Shown one piece after another: positions 16,258 to 25,043 of a DNA stretch of 64,000 bases (its first letter is position 1; every line of letters starts with the position of its first letter). Below the pieces are notes generated by a model that worked only from the letters and a program-made list of their open reading frames with translations, searched no databases and was not told the origin of the DNA. A program made the position numbers and the translations under genes. Source of the DNA: CAMAVH01 sp046297835 (GTDB lineage: Bacteria; Pseudomonadota; Alphaproteobacteria; SMXQ01); assembly GCA_046297835.1 (NCBI GenBank), contig JBKBHI010000002.1:62001-126000 (forward strand), read 5' to 3'.

Positions 16258-17754
16258 TCAGAATGAAACATGGATATTCTTGATTTGGGTGAACGAGAGA
16301 AGTTCTTCCAGGCACTCCTCACGGCCGAGACCCGATTGCTTGTAACCGCCGAATGGAGAGCCGAGGAAATGAGACGCCGAATGGTTGATCCAGATGAACC
16401 CAGACTGTATTCGCCGAGCGACGCGATGCGCCGTCGCCAAGCTCTCGGTAAAAACGGCGCCGGTCAGGCCATATTCCACGCTATTGACCTGAGAAAGCAT
16501 TTCCTCTTCGTCATCCCATTTAATCATTGACAGCACCGGACCAAAAATCTCTTCGCGTGCGATCCTCATATCAGCGCGCACGTCTGCGAAAACTGTCGGC
16601 TCGACAAAGAACCCCTTCTGGAGGTGCGCCTCGGCAGGCTGTCGCCCTCCAAGCACCAGACGAGCCCCTTCGGTTTTCCCGAGCTCGATATAGGATAAGA
16701 TTTTATCGTGTTGAGCTTTGGACACGATAGCGCCCATGGTCGTCGCCATTTCCGTTGGAATGCCCGGCTTATATTTTTTTGCACCCTCGACGACGCCCGC
16801 CAGAATCTCGTCATAAATCGATGCATGAACGAACAAACGGGATGTCGAGCCGCAGGATTGACCGCACCAGCCGAAATTCATTCCTCGGATGGCCCCCTCA
16901 ATGGCTCGGGAGCGGTTCGCATCCGGGTAGACGATCAAAGCATTTTTGCCGCCGAGCTCGAAAAGAACCGATTTCAAATGCTTCGCCGCCACTGCCGCAA
17001 TCGCGCGGCCGGTCGGGGCGCTCCCGATAAGGGTGACCATCGGAACAAGCGGATGCTCAACGAGGGCTTCGCCGCACGCGACGCCTCCTGTGAGAAGGTT
17101 AAAGACGCCTGGTGGCAAAAGGCCATCGAACAACTCCATCATGCGGTATGTCGCAAGCGGAGCTTGTGGCGGCGGTTTCATAATAACGGTGTTGCCGGCC
17201 GCCAATGGCGCCGCACATTTACCGGCCGTAAACATCAGCGGATGGTTGTACGCTACAATGCGACTACAGACGCCAAGCGGCTCTCGCACCATCATATTGA
17301 ACGAACTTTTATCGATCAGTTGCGTATCACCTTTAATTTCGGTGACGAGGCCCGCGAAGAAATCAAGCTGCGCGGCAGCAACGCTTGCATCCCCCACCAT
17401 CTCTCGGATGGGATTGCCGCAGTTGGCGGCGTCCAGATAGGCAAGCTCAGGTCCATGGAGGCGGAGTCTTTCCGCCATTTCGTGCAGAATTCGCCCGCGC
17501 TCAGCGGGCTTTGTTGCGCTCCAATCCGGGAAGGCGGCATTGGCGGCTGCGACAGCCGCGTTTACGTCATCCGCGTTCGCTTCCGCGCAAGCACCTAAGT
17601 TTGCTCCGGTCGCCGGATTATAAGTATCAGTATAACCACCTTGCGGCTTTCTCCAGGCACCGCCGTAATACAGATCCCGATGCGCGGGGAGCTTCTTTGC
17701 GATTTCAGCATCCGTTTCGGCGATCGTCGGCGACACCGAGTTACTGCTAAGCAT
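16258..17754 (-). CDS. NAD(P)-dependent aldehyde dehydrogenase
   Basis: A complete 498-residue class 1/2-type ALDH: YNHPLMF near 169, Lys193 in IMKPPPQAPL, cofactor motif GSAPTGR near 244, catalytic Glu266 in FELGGK and catalytic Cys301 in GQSCGS. It oxidises an aldehyde to a carboxylate. The adjacent hydratase-aldolase would release such an aldehyde. The first 25 residues are an extra, probably flexible, N-terminal segment. It is 125 bases downstream of the prephenate-dehydratase-like gene, on the same strand. Confidence 0.92.
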   Translation of the reverse strand: MLSSNSVSPTIAETDAEIAKKLPAHRDLYYGGAWRKPQGGYTDTYNPATGANLGACAEANADDVNAAVAAANAAFPDWSATKPAERGRILHEMAERLRLHGPELAYLDAANCGNPIREMVGDASVAAAQLDFFAGLVTEIKGDTQLIDKSSFNMMVREPLGVCSRIVAYNHPLMFTAGKCAAPLAAGNTVIMKPPPQAPLATYRMMELFDGLLPPGVFNLLTGGVACGEALVEHPLVPMVTLIGSAPTGRAIAAVAAKHLKSVLFELGGKNALIVYPDANRSRAIEGAIRGMNFGWCGQSCGSTSRLFVHASIYDEILAGVVEGAKKYKPGIPTEMATTMGAIVSKAQHDKILSYIELGKTEGARLVLGGRQPAEAHLQKGFFVEPTVFADVRADMRIAREEIFGPVLSMIKWDDEEEMLSQVNSVEYGLTGAVFTESLATAHRVARRIQSGFIWINHSASHFLGSPFGGYKQSGLGREECLEELLSFTQIKNIHVSF

Positions 17755-17879
17755 CCTATTTTCCTGCGATATCTATAGCCCTTTGCGTGAGTACGCTTTC
17801 TGGGCTCGATGTTCAAAACTGACTGAAAAATTAAAAGGTGTGCCAATCGCCCCAATGAAGAAGCACAGAAGACGCCCTT

Positions 17880-18716
17880 TTATCCGACGCTTTCGCGCAT
17901 CTCGAATGCGCCGGCGAGCCGCGCCGCGGGATATTGCTCCAACGCCCTTTTGATATCGGCAAGCGCACCGACGCCCGCAAAGCGCAGCACATAATCGTAT
18001 TCGTAAAGCCGCTCACCGCTGGGTGCCTGATACGTCGTCTGCAGCGTGTAACCACACTTCAATAAATCGCCGATCAAAGGGGATAAGGTTCCGTCGTCCC
18101 GAAAACGCCCCGTCACAACAAGGCGATTGGGCATCTCGCTGAAAATCGGATGCGGTGAAATTGCCCAATAGGCACCGACAGCACCGCCGTCGATATCGCT
18201 TGCGTACTGTTCGAGTCCGTACTGCTTAGCCATTCCTGGCGTGCCGACCGATGCGATTGATCCATCGCCCTGAATAACTGCTTCCGCCGCGCCTTGGGAG
18301 CTCGTGTCGACGACCACGATTTCTGCCTGAGGCAGATTCGCGGCGAACCACTTCTTGCACTGAGTCAAAGACCCCGTATGACCCAAAACCTTTTTTACGT
18401 CGGAGATTTTTGCGCCCGGCTTGATCAGCAACGAACAATGATAGGCATGTATGACCTCAGCCAAGACATTGAGCTTCGATCCGTACGCACCGACGTAAGC
18501 CTGAATGCCCGGATGCACGCCGGTCCACTGCATCTGCTGTGGTGCGCATGCGGCATCTGCCTTGCCATCTTCGAAGGAAAGAGCCTCTTCTGCGGTCGGG
18601 TAATAAATGATCTTCGTAAATTCGGGGTAGAGCTCACAAATTCTCTTCGCCGCATCCCCGCCAAAGGTATTTGGCCCACCAAGAGCGGCCATGGTCATAT
18701 TCGTGCCCGCAGGCAT
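17880..18716 (-). CDS. prephenate-dehydratase-like protein with degenerate catalytic motif
   Basis: A 278-residue protein with a PDT-type bilobal domain (GGPNTFGGDAA; SSQGAAEAVIQGDGSIAS; YGLEQYASDIDG) and a C-terminal ACT-like domain (SPLIGDLLKCGYTLQTTYQAP, EYDYVLRFAG). The canonical TRF catalytic motif of prephenate dehydratase aligns with NRL in MPNRLVVTGR, so the essential Thr appears lost. The Phe-binding ESRP motif of the ACT domain is replaced by TYQAP. It sits in an aromatic-catabolic operon 12 bases after the SDR gene, not with shikimate genes. A role on a cyclohexadiene-type intermediate is possible but speculative. Confidence 0.75.
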   Translation of the reverse strand: MPAGTNMTMAALGGPNTFGGDAAKRICELYPEFTKIIYYPTAEEALSFEDGKADAACAPQQMQWTGVHPGIQAYVGAYGSKLNVLAEVIHAYHCSLLIKPGAKISDVKKVLGHTGSLTQCKKWFAANLPQAEIVVVDTSSQGAAEAVIQGDGSIASVGTPGMAKQYGLEQYASDIDGGAVGAYWAISPHPIFSEMPNRLVVTGRFRDDGTLSPLIGDLLKCGYTLQTTYQAPSGERLYEYDYVLRFAGVGALADIKRALEQYPAARLAGAFEMRESVG

Positions 18717-18728
18717 TTTTTCTCTCCC

Positions 18729-19565
18729 TTAAGACAATGAAGTGACGCCCGGATTCCACCGCCAATATTTGGCGATGGCTCCGCCGTCGACGCGCAAATC
18801 CACACCCGTAATCATCTCCGCGTCATCGGAAGCCAAGAACACGGCTGCGCGGCCGTAATGACTGGGGCTCGGACGGCGGCCGAGTGGCACCCCTTGGTCA
18901 CCTTCGGTATATCCGGGACGCTGCCCCGCGACGGGGTTTTTCCATCCCAACCCCCACTCAATGGCGCGTTGCTCCCCTTCTGAAGGATCTGTCGCAGTTG
19001 GCGTAACGCTGTTCACACGGATGCCGTTTGGCGCCAGCTCCATGGCCGCTGCGCGTGTGAAATTCAGCAACCCGCCTTTGGCTGTACCGTAACCGATGTT
19101 GCCACGATTTCCCTGATGGCCTTCGGTCGAGATGATGTTGATGATCGACCCTCGCCGTTTCTGCGCAATCATCATCTGCGCTGCTTTCTGAACAAACAGC
19201 AGAGTACCCGTCAGGATCACATCCATCTGCTTGCGAAACTGCTCTGCAGAAATTTCAAGCAGCCCCTTGCGTATTTGCAAGACGGCGCCATAGACCAGGA
19301 CGTCGACGCCGCCATATTCAGAGAGCGCCCTGGCGAAAGCGTCATCGATTTGGCGCTCTTGGGTCACATCGGCCTGAACAGCGATAGCGTTACCACCCTG
19401 GGCGTTGATTGCTTTCGCGCAAGCATTTGCGAAGGTTGGCTCGATATCGACACAAATAAGCTTTGCGCCCTCCGCCGCGAACTCAAGAGCAATTCCGGCA
19501 TTGATGCTCGGCGAGCAGCCGACCAGCATCACAACTTTATCTTTTAGCTGCATTGTACTTTCCAT
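18729..19565 (-). CDS. short-chain dehydrogenase/reductase
   Basis: A 278-residue SDR with catalytic Ser146, Tyr159 and Lys163 (YGTAKGG). It has an atypical nucleotide loop (VGCSPSINAGIA) and VYGAV in place of NNAG, features of divergent or enoyl-reductase-like SDRs. The ATG at 19565 overlaps the stop of the upstream dioxygenase gene as TAATG; an alternative ATG lies 12 bases later at 19553. An insert around PGYTEGDQGVPLGRRP enlarges the substrate loop. Context suggests a dihydrodiol dehydrogenase that rearomatises the product of the Rieske dioxygenase; not provable here. Confidence 0.85.
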   Translation of the reverse strand: MESTMQLKDKVVMLVGCSPSINAGIALEFAAEGAKLICVDIEPTFANACAKAINAQGGNAIAVQADVTQERQIDDAFARALSEYGGVDVLVYGAVLQIRKGLLEISAEQFRKQMDVILTGTLLFVQKAAQMMIAQKRRGSIINIISTEGHQGNRGNIGYGTAKGGLLNFTRAAAMELAPNGIRVNSVTPTATDPSEGEQRAIEWGLGWKNPVAGQRPGYTEGDQGVPLGRRPSPSHYGRAAVFLASDDAEMITGVDLRVDGGAIAKYWRWNPGVTSLS

Positions 19566-20611
19566 TACGGCCGGAAGGTCGCGATGACCTTGTTTGAGTT
19601 CATGACGCTGCTTTGAATAAATGTGCTGTGATCGGCACGTCGACCGATCTCCGCCATGGCGCCAACGAGGCAGAACCAATTGAGCATTTCATGCTGGCCA
19701 TTATTCTCGATATCGGCCAGCGTCCAAGAACGCCAAGTATTGTAGTCACCGGATTGCAGTGCCTCATAAAGGCGGCGATCCGCTTGATGATCCGGATATA
19801 GGTAATGATGCTTCTCAGTCAGAAAGGCGTGCGACCAGCTGGATGAAGCAATCAGGGCAACGCGCCAGGGGCTCTCCGCTAGGATTCTCGCGCAGTGAGC
19901 GCCTAAGGAAAAACACCGCTCTGGCGACGGAGAAGGCGGATCGAGATCTTCCTCGACAACCACCTTCGTCATGTCCGCGAGATATCCTTTTTGCAGAATG
20001 AGGCGTCGCCCGTAGCAATTGACGGAGATTGGGACGACTGGGTAATCAAATCCCTTTCGATCCCAATCGAGATAGAGACAGGTATTGCTGAATGCATGCC
20101 CTAAAGGCGCATGTAGCGGCCGATAGGCATAAGCGATATCAAAGCCGCTGTTCAGCAAGCCGCTCGCCAAATACTTTGCGCCTGCGCGATGTCCATTGAG
20201 CGTAAAAACGCTCTCGGCCGACTCGCCCCAGGCATTAGCTTTGCTGCGTTGCTTCCAAGGTTGATATTCAACCCGGTCATAGGCCATGACACAGAAGGCC
20301 GGCACAACATCCTCGCGGAAATTCTCGTATTGATCGTCGCCCCAGACGACAATGAAATCCGGCGAGAATTCGTCCAGCACTTGCCGCGCATGTCGGAGCG
20401 CTTCGACGATTTCATCGCGGTGCTTGCGGCCATGACTTGCGCCTTGATCTTCGGCCCACTCACGTCGCATGAACTCGGGCCATCCTTCAGGTGTGCGCAG
20501 TTTCTCAGGCAACCCTGGATCTTTTAGCGTCAGCCCCAATGACAACGGACGCGGCGCATCGCCCGCAAGCGGCGGCTGATGCGTAACCCCCAAGCCCAAA
20601 ATCTCACCCAT
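19565..20611 (-). CDS. LigB-family (class III) extradiol ring-cleavage dioxygenase
   Basis: A 348-residue protein with the class III extradiol dioxygenase pattern: an early LGVTHQPPL histidine segment, FSPDFIVVWGDDQYENF, the SWSHAFL segment with another candidate His, and a C-terminal ADIENNGQHEMLNWF helix. Such enzymes cleave catechol-type rings using non-heme Fe(II). Single-gene organisation (no separate small LigA subunit) fits the larger LigB homologues. The start lies 9 bases after the dioxygenase beta gene and the end overlaps the SDR start, so translation is tightly coupled. The ring substrate is unknown. Confidence 0.82.
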   Translation of the reverse strand: MGEILGLGVTHQPPLAGDAPRPLSLGLTLKDPGLPEKLRTPEGWPEFMRREWAEDQGASHGRKHRDEIVEALRHARQVLDEFSPDFIVVWGDDQYENFREDVVPAFCVMAYDRVEYQPWKQRSKANAWGESAESVFTLNGHRAGAKYLASGLLNSGFDIAYAYRPLHAPLGHAFSNTCLYLDWDRKGFDYPVVPISVNCYGRRLILQKGYLADMTKVVVEEDLDPPSPSPERCFSLGAHCARILAESPWRVALIASSSWSHAFLTEKHHYLYPDHQADRRLYEALQSGDYNTWRSWTLADIENNGQHEMLNWFCLVGAMAEIGRRADHSTFIQSSVMNSNKVIATFRP

Positions 20612-20620
20612 TTTGCGCGC

Positions 20621-21181
20621 CTATAGGATAATGCTTACTGCGCCTTGGACTTGCAGCGATTCCTGGTCAAGCGTCGCACGGCGATAGAGGATTTTTAAGC
20701 CGCCGGCAGCACGCGCCAAGCGGTATACATACTCTCCGACAAACGGCTCCGTCGGCCCCCCTTTGAAACGATAAACGATGAAGGACGCCTTGATTGTGGC
20801 GATCCCATCGTTGACCCCTACCACACGGATGTTGCTGATGAACCGCCGCGTCCGCGAGAATGGATGCTCTCGATGGGCTGTCCCGCTTTTGAGACGCGTC
20901 ACACGGCCTTGCAGGCGAATGAAATTATCGTCGATGAAGACAAGGTCATTCTCTGGATCGCCGTCTGGCAAATCGGTTGTCGGCACGACGTATTGAGCGC
21001 TTTGTTCGAAAAGCGCCAACCACTCATCCAGTTTCCAGGCGTCGAGCAATGCGGCTTCTTCAAACAGAAACGCTTCGACTTCTCGATGCGGAAAGAGCTC
21101 CTCAAAGCGGCACCAGTCCTCATTCGACTTCGACAGCCTCATCGATTGATGCTGCGATGATGCAGATGCGGATGTGGGCAT
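20621..21181 (-). CDS. ring-hydroxylating dioxygenase, beta (small) subunit
   Basis: A 186-residue protein with the cone-shaped NTF2-like fold of dioxygenase beta subunits: FLFEEAALLDAWKLDEWLALF, YVVPTTDLP and a late RTRRFISNIRV segment. It supports assembly of the alpha3-beta3 oxygenase and carries no cofactor. Its ATG overlaps the alpha-subunit stop as TAATG at 21181, ensuring stoichiometric translation. The N-terminal 15 residues are Ser/Ala-rich and probably flexible. Confidence 0.9.
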   Translation of the reverse strand: MPTSASASSQHQSMRLSKSNEDWCRFEELFPHREVEAFLFEEAALLDAWKLDEWLALFEQSAQYVVPTTDLPDGDPENDLVFIDDNFIRLQGRVTRLKSGTAHREHPFSRTRRFISNIRVVGVNDGIATIKASFIVYRFKGGPTEPFVGEYVYRLARAAGGLKILYRRATLDQESLQVQGAVSIIL

Positions 21182-22515
21182 TAAAAATCTCCAAGCTCGA
21201 GCGTGATTGGCGACGGATGCAACTCGTTGTCGTTGACGCGCCCCTGGCCCAGCTTGCCTTGCAAGGCGCTATGCCAGCCTCGCCAAAAGGACCTCATCTG
21301 CAACTCATCGAACATGACGGCAGACCGATTCATGCCACGCGAAATATCAGACCATTCGACTTCGCTTGCGCCGAAGCCTCGTTGGCAGGCCTCGAGAACT
21401 TCAACATCATCCGGCGTCGCAAGTCCGCCCGGCCCGAGAAAGGCGAGGGACATTTCCATACGAGAGGCACGGAGGTCTTTACGTTCGTTACGCGGCACGA
21501 AATCCCATTGCATGACGTCGACGCGATCGACGCCCGCGGGCCAAAACTGCCTAATACGGAAACCCGTTTGGCTGTCTTGAAATGCAATATTCGGGAATAG
21601 GAGAAGATGACGAGAGACCTCGCACATCTGACGTCCGCGCGCCTCACCAAACCGCGCGATATTCTCGCGGCGAATTCGCTCGACTTCACGGTTGACGTCA
21701 TCATTCCAGACCGGGCTGGGATTTGCAATCGCACGCCCGGAAGCCACTTGGAGCATTCCACCATGTCCGTTACGAAGCGCAAAGCCTCCAGACACGGCTC
21801 CGGGATTCACACGATCGTTAAATCCGTTCAGCGAACGCCGCCAATCCATGTAGTCGAGATAGGATTGGTGCACCATCTGCAGATGGTAACCATCGCAGGA
21901 ATTCTCGGCCAACAGCTTCCAATTGCTATTGATGCTGTATTTCGCCGTGCCTTTTAGAATTGTCCAACCACCGAGAGATTCGGCCGAATCGATCGTGAGA
22001 TCCATGATTTCACGCGCCTGGCCTAGATAGGTCGCCAGATCCTCGGCCTCTCGATTGAAGTTCACGAAATAAAAGCCGCGATACTGCTCGACGCGCGGCG
22101 GCGATGTCAGTCCGTGTTCGGCTTTATTGAACTTTCCGCCATAACCTGCGGAATCGGGCAGCGTGACCAGATCGCCTTTATTGTTAAAGGTCCAGCCATG
22201 GTAGAAACACTGAAATCTTTCAGCATTCCCGTTATCGGCACCACACACCTGAGCGCCGCGATGAGGGCAGGTGTTGTAAAGCACCCGCACTGCGTCATCT
22301 GAACCGCGCACAAAAATCAGAGGGCGACCGGCAGCTACACGTCGCTTGAAGTCGCCACGTTTTTCGATCTCCGATTCGTGACCGACGTAAAGCCAGCAGC
22401 GTTCGAAAATTTGGCTCTGTTCGAGATCAAGAATCTCGTGAGACGTCATCGCCGCGCGCGAAACACGGAAAACATTGTTTTCCGGCCGATCGATGATCAA
22501 CTCTTGTGTGCTCAT
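21181..22515 (-). CDS. Rieske ring-hydroxylating dioxygenase, alpha (large) subunit
   Basis: A 444-residue catalytic subunit. The Rieske [2Fe-2S] motif is CPHRG (Cys83, His85) with CFYHGW (Cys103, His106). The mononuclear-iron motif is ENSCDGYHLQMVH (Asp208 bridge, His211, His216). It catalyses cis-dihydroxylation of an aromatic ring with electrons from a ferredoxin/reductase pair, but no such genes are present in the window. It heads the operon, 91 bases downstream of the MarR gene, with a palindromic operator in the gap. Sequence style recalls benzoate-, anthranilate- or cumate-type oxygenases; I cannot choose among them. Confidence 0.92.
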   Translation of the reverse strand: MSTQELIIDRPENNVFRVSRAAMTSHEILDLEQSQIFERCWLYVGHESEIEKRGDFKRRVAAGRPLIFVRGSDDAVRVLYNTCPHRGAQVCGADNGNAERFQCFYHGWTFNNKGDLVTLPDSAGYGGKFNKAEHGLTSPPRVEQYRGFYFVNFNREAEDLATYLGQAREIMDLTIDSAESLGGWTILKGTAKYSINSNWKLLAENSCDGYHLQMVHQSYLDYMDWRRSLNGFNDRVNPGAVSGGFALRNGHGGMLQVASGRAIANPSPVWNDDVNREVERIRRENIARFGEARGRQMCEVSRHLLLFPNIAFQDSQTGFRIRQFWPAGVDRVDVMQWDFVPRNERKDLRASRMEMSLAFLGPGGLATPDDVEVLEACQRGFGASEVEWSDISRGMNRSAVMFDELQMRSFWRGWHSALQGKLGQGRVNDNELHPSPITLELGDF

Positions 22516-22540
22516 AAGCTACCTCACACGGTGAATTCAT

Positions 22541-22560
22541 ATTATATGTATACGTATTAT
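22541..22560. promoter_or_regulatory. candidate MarR operator upstream of the dioxygenase operon
   Basis: A 20-base near-palindrome centred on GTATAC, symmetric at 16 of 20 positions by hand comparison with its reverse complement. It lies 26 bases upstream of the alpha-subunit start, in the gap after the MarR gene. The same GTATAC core recurs at 24708, and a TGTATTC/GAATACA repeat at 24878. Confidence 0.55.
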
Positions 22561-22606
22561 TATGGCACGCCGCAAGCGGCCCTCGCCCGCGTTGCGATTT
22601 AACTTT

Positions 22607-23053
22607 TTATTTCGTGTCGTTACTCGTGACGAGGCGCGTAAGCAATCGCAAAAGCTGCTTCTGCTCAGGCTCAGTCAGGCCATTTAAGGTGCGCGACGTG
22701 ATACGCGTCCGCGCCGAGGCCATCTTACTCAACAACCGTTTTCCTGCGGTTGTTATGAAATTTTCCTTAACACGACGATCATGAGGATGTGGCTTTCGAA
22801 CCACCCACCCCTTCTTCTCTAATCGGTCCAAAATACTGCCGACAGTAGCTCTGTCGAAGGCAGCTCTATCACTGAGCGTGGCTCCATCAATACCTGGATT
22901 CTGCTCAATGATAACCAAAGTGGCATACTGTGGTGGCGTGACATCTAGATTTCGAGTCTCCTCCATGAACACCGCGCTTGAATGCTGATGCGCCCGACGG
23001 ATGAGATGGCCCGGTTGCGATTCCAAGATCCTATTTTGCGGGTCGTTCGGCAT
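22607..23053 (-). CDS. MarR-family transcriptional regulator
   Basis: A 148-residue winged-helix dimer protein: LIRRAHQHSSAVFMEE, the recognition-helix region ATLSDRAAFDRATVGSIL, the wing with KKGWVVRKPHPHDRRV and a long C-terminal dimerisation helix. MarR proteins typically repress catabolic genes until an aromatic ligand binds. It lies between the UbiD gene and the dioxygenase genes on the same strand. The three palindromes nearby (22541, 24708, 24878) are its likely targets. Confidence 0.9.
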   Translation of the reverse strand: MPNDPQNRILESQPGHLIRRAHQHSSAVFMEETRNLDVTPPQYATLVIIEQNPGIDGATLSDRAAFDRATVGSILDRLEKKGWVVRKPHPHDRRVKENFITTAGKRLLSKMASARTRITSRTLNGLTEPEQKQLLRLLTRLVTSNDTK

Positions 23054-23138
23054 GCGAATATGGTCTCCAGGAGAGAAAACGGCATTTTAATCGATACCGT
23101 CGTCCCTCCCTAGACTTCTTCACATCGAATTTTGCGAT

Positions 23139-24596
23139 CTACTCAGCCGGAAAAGGCAAGACTGCGCGATATTTTTCCATGATTTTCTTGATCTCAGCCC
23201 GATCGCAGCGATTAACGACCGGGAAGCGGTCTTTCCATTGATACGGTTTCACAGCGTAAAAAATTGCGCGACTGTTCGTGTAGTCGCCCGCATCGCGCAA
23301 TTCCGGCGGCATACGAGGATCAAGCGGTGTGCTCCAAGCCCCTGCGACCGTTTGAATATCGGTAGCAGGATCTGCGCGGGTCTGCATCGCCCACAACACT
23401 TCTTGAATGTTGGTCGGGTCGATGTCTTCGTCCACCACGACGATATAGCGACCATTGCGATTTGCGGCAGCACAAGCCAATGCGGCCATGCCCGCTTGCT
23501 TCGCATGACCAGCATATCTCTGACGAATGGCGACCACAACGAGATAGGCGGTGTAAGCGTATACCCCGACAACGTCGGGTACACCTGCGGCTTCAATCTG
23601 ATCCCAGATCAAGCCTGAGCGGAAATTGATGCCGTCTGCGGGCGCGCCGGGCCACATCGGCGCCATGTTCATCAAAATAGGATCGTTTCGATAGTAGACG
23701 GCTTTGACTTTGATGATTGGCTGCATTTCGCCCGTTCCGACCGTGCCCCCGGAATAGTAGCCAGGCCATTCCCCGAAAGGCCCCTCCTCGCGCGCCTCGA
23801 CCGAGGGAGGCGGCACTTCACCTTCAATAGCAATTTCGGCCGTCGCCGGAATTGGCAACCCGGTCAACGGTCCCTTTACGACTTCAATAGGCTCACCACG
23901 CAATCCGCCGGCGTAATCCAGCTCTGATTTCCCGAAGGGAAACTTGATATGTGAGGTGAGGAACAACAAGGGATCCCCACCGAAGGTGGCGACCACCGGA
24001 CAGGCTTGTCCTTTGTCCCAATATCGCTGGCAGATTGCTCGACCTTGCTGACCAGGGCTCATCCATAGGCCCAGCGTGTTCGCGTCATGCAGCTGCATGC
24101 GATACGTACCCATGTTGACATAACCGCTCTCTGGATCGCGGTTAATCAAAGAGTCGCCGGTGCCGATATAGCGTCCGCCATCATGTGAATGCGAGCGGAG
24201 GGCTGGGAAGCGCGTTAAATCGACCTCACCGCCCGTCATAACATTTTCCATCACCGGGCCACGCTCGACTTCAACTGGCGGTAGCGGCTCAATATTGCCA
24301 AATTTGCGCGCGATAAGACGGACCAGCTCAAGTTTGCTCTTGTCGGTCGGCAATCCGACGATCAATGCAATCCGCTTGGCCGAAGCAAGCGGCAAGCTAG
24401 CCACGCGAAAACCCTTTGGATAGCCGCGGATGTTATCAAACATCAGCATCGGCGGTGCGTCGATCTTTTCCGCAGCGGCTTCGGTTAACGTCCCGATCTC
24501 AAGATCCCAATCAGCGCCGTTAATTTCGATGCTCTCGTCATGCTGCAAGCATTCTTCAAGAAAGCTTCGAAATCCGTCGTATTTGTTCGTGCTCAT
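23139..24596 (-). CDS. UbiD-family (prenylated-FMN) decarboxylase
   Basis: A 485-residue enzyme with the UbiD hallmarks: FRSFLEE and MLFDNI at the N-terminus, RYIGTGDSLINRDPESGYVN, TFGGDPLLFL, and EGPFGEWPGYYSG carrying the acidic active-site segment. It reversibly decarboxylates aromatic or unsaturated acids using prFMN. The cofactor-making UbiX partner is not in this window. In this cluster it may remove the carboxylate before or after ring hydroxylation. The start ATG 24596 faces a 447-base divergent regulatory region. Confidence 0.9.
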   Translation of the reverse strand: MSTNKYDGFRSFLEECLQHDESIEINGADWDLEIGTLTEAAAEKIDAPPMLMFDNIRGYPKGFRVASLPLASAKRIALIVGLPTDKSKLELVRLIARKFGNIEPLPPVEVERGPVMENVMTGGEVDLTRFPALRSHSHDGGRYIGTGDSLINRDPESGYVNMGTYRMQLHDANTLGLWMSPGQQGRAICQRYWDKGQACPVVATFGGDPLLFLTSHIKFPFGKSELDYAGGLRGEPIEVVKGPLTGLPIPATAEIAIEGEVPPPSVEAREEGPFGEWPGYYSGGTVGTGEMQPIIKVKAVYYRNDPILMNMAPMWPGAPADGINFRSGLIWDQIEAAGVPDVVGVYAYTAYLVVVAIRQRYAGHAKQAGMAALACAAANRNGRYIVVVDEDIDPTNIQEVLWAMQTRADPATDIQTVAGAWSTPLDPRMPPELRDAGDYTNSRAIFYAVKPYQWKDRFPVVNRCDRAEIKKIMEKYRAVLPFPAE

Positions 24597-24707
24597 GATT
24601 GCGATCTCTATTGTCTGAGGTTTCGATGAATTACCAGAAGGGCCGCATCAGCACAGCTGACGCGTGACGTGGACAGCGCTCGTTAAAACACGCCGGCCAT
24701 ATTCAGT

Positions 24708-24717
24708 ATGTATACAT
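24708..24717. promoter_or_regulatory. candidate MarR operator near the UbiD promoter
   Basis: ATGTATACAT is a perfect 10-base palindrome 112 bases upstream of the UbiD start. It shares the TGTATAC core with the site at 22541. Confidence 0.5.
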
Positions 24718-24877
24718 TCTTTTTTACAGCTGAAATGTAAAGCTGTACACGGACAGAAAGTGCATTGTGAATATGCCCCCCTTGAAAGGGCAAAATCGCT
24801 GAACCATTTCGTCTTTTGACTCTTTTGCATCGCAGCACAGGGGCCGCGCAGGCGCCAAGCGCCCCCAAAACTCATTT

Positions 24878-24898
24878 GAATACATATTGACTGTATTC
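24878..24898. promoter_or_regulatory. candidate MarR operator near the Bug promoter
   Basis: GAATACA (24878-24884) and TGTATTC (24892-24898) are perfect 7-base inverted arms with a 7-base spacer. They lie upstream of the Bug gene that starts at 25044. Confidence 0.5.
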
Positions 24899-25043
24899 TT
24901 ATTAGTTTGTAGACAGTCTGTTGTGGCCCAAACTAGATATTTTTTGAGGCTGACGTCTGCTCGATGGGCAGCGCCCTGCGCAAATTGCATGGGGTCACTT
25001 GTCCGACCGAATGAAACAAGCGCGTTTAAACAGGGAATGAAGA

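Larger units (their letters stand above)
24597..25043. promoter_or_regulatory. divergent intergenic region with two palindromes
   Basis: This 447-base gap separates the UbiD gene (minus) from the Bug gene (plus). I see no convincing gene in it. It holds two operator-like palindromes, listed separately, and an AT-rich stretch near 24880-24910 suited to a promoter of the plus-strand gene. Confidence 0.5.

Noticed and set aside
16708..17598. 296-residue plus-strand open frame
   Set aside because: It is antisense to the aldehyde dehydrogenase gene with intact motifs; there is no independent support.
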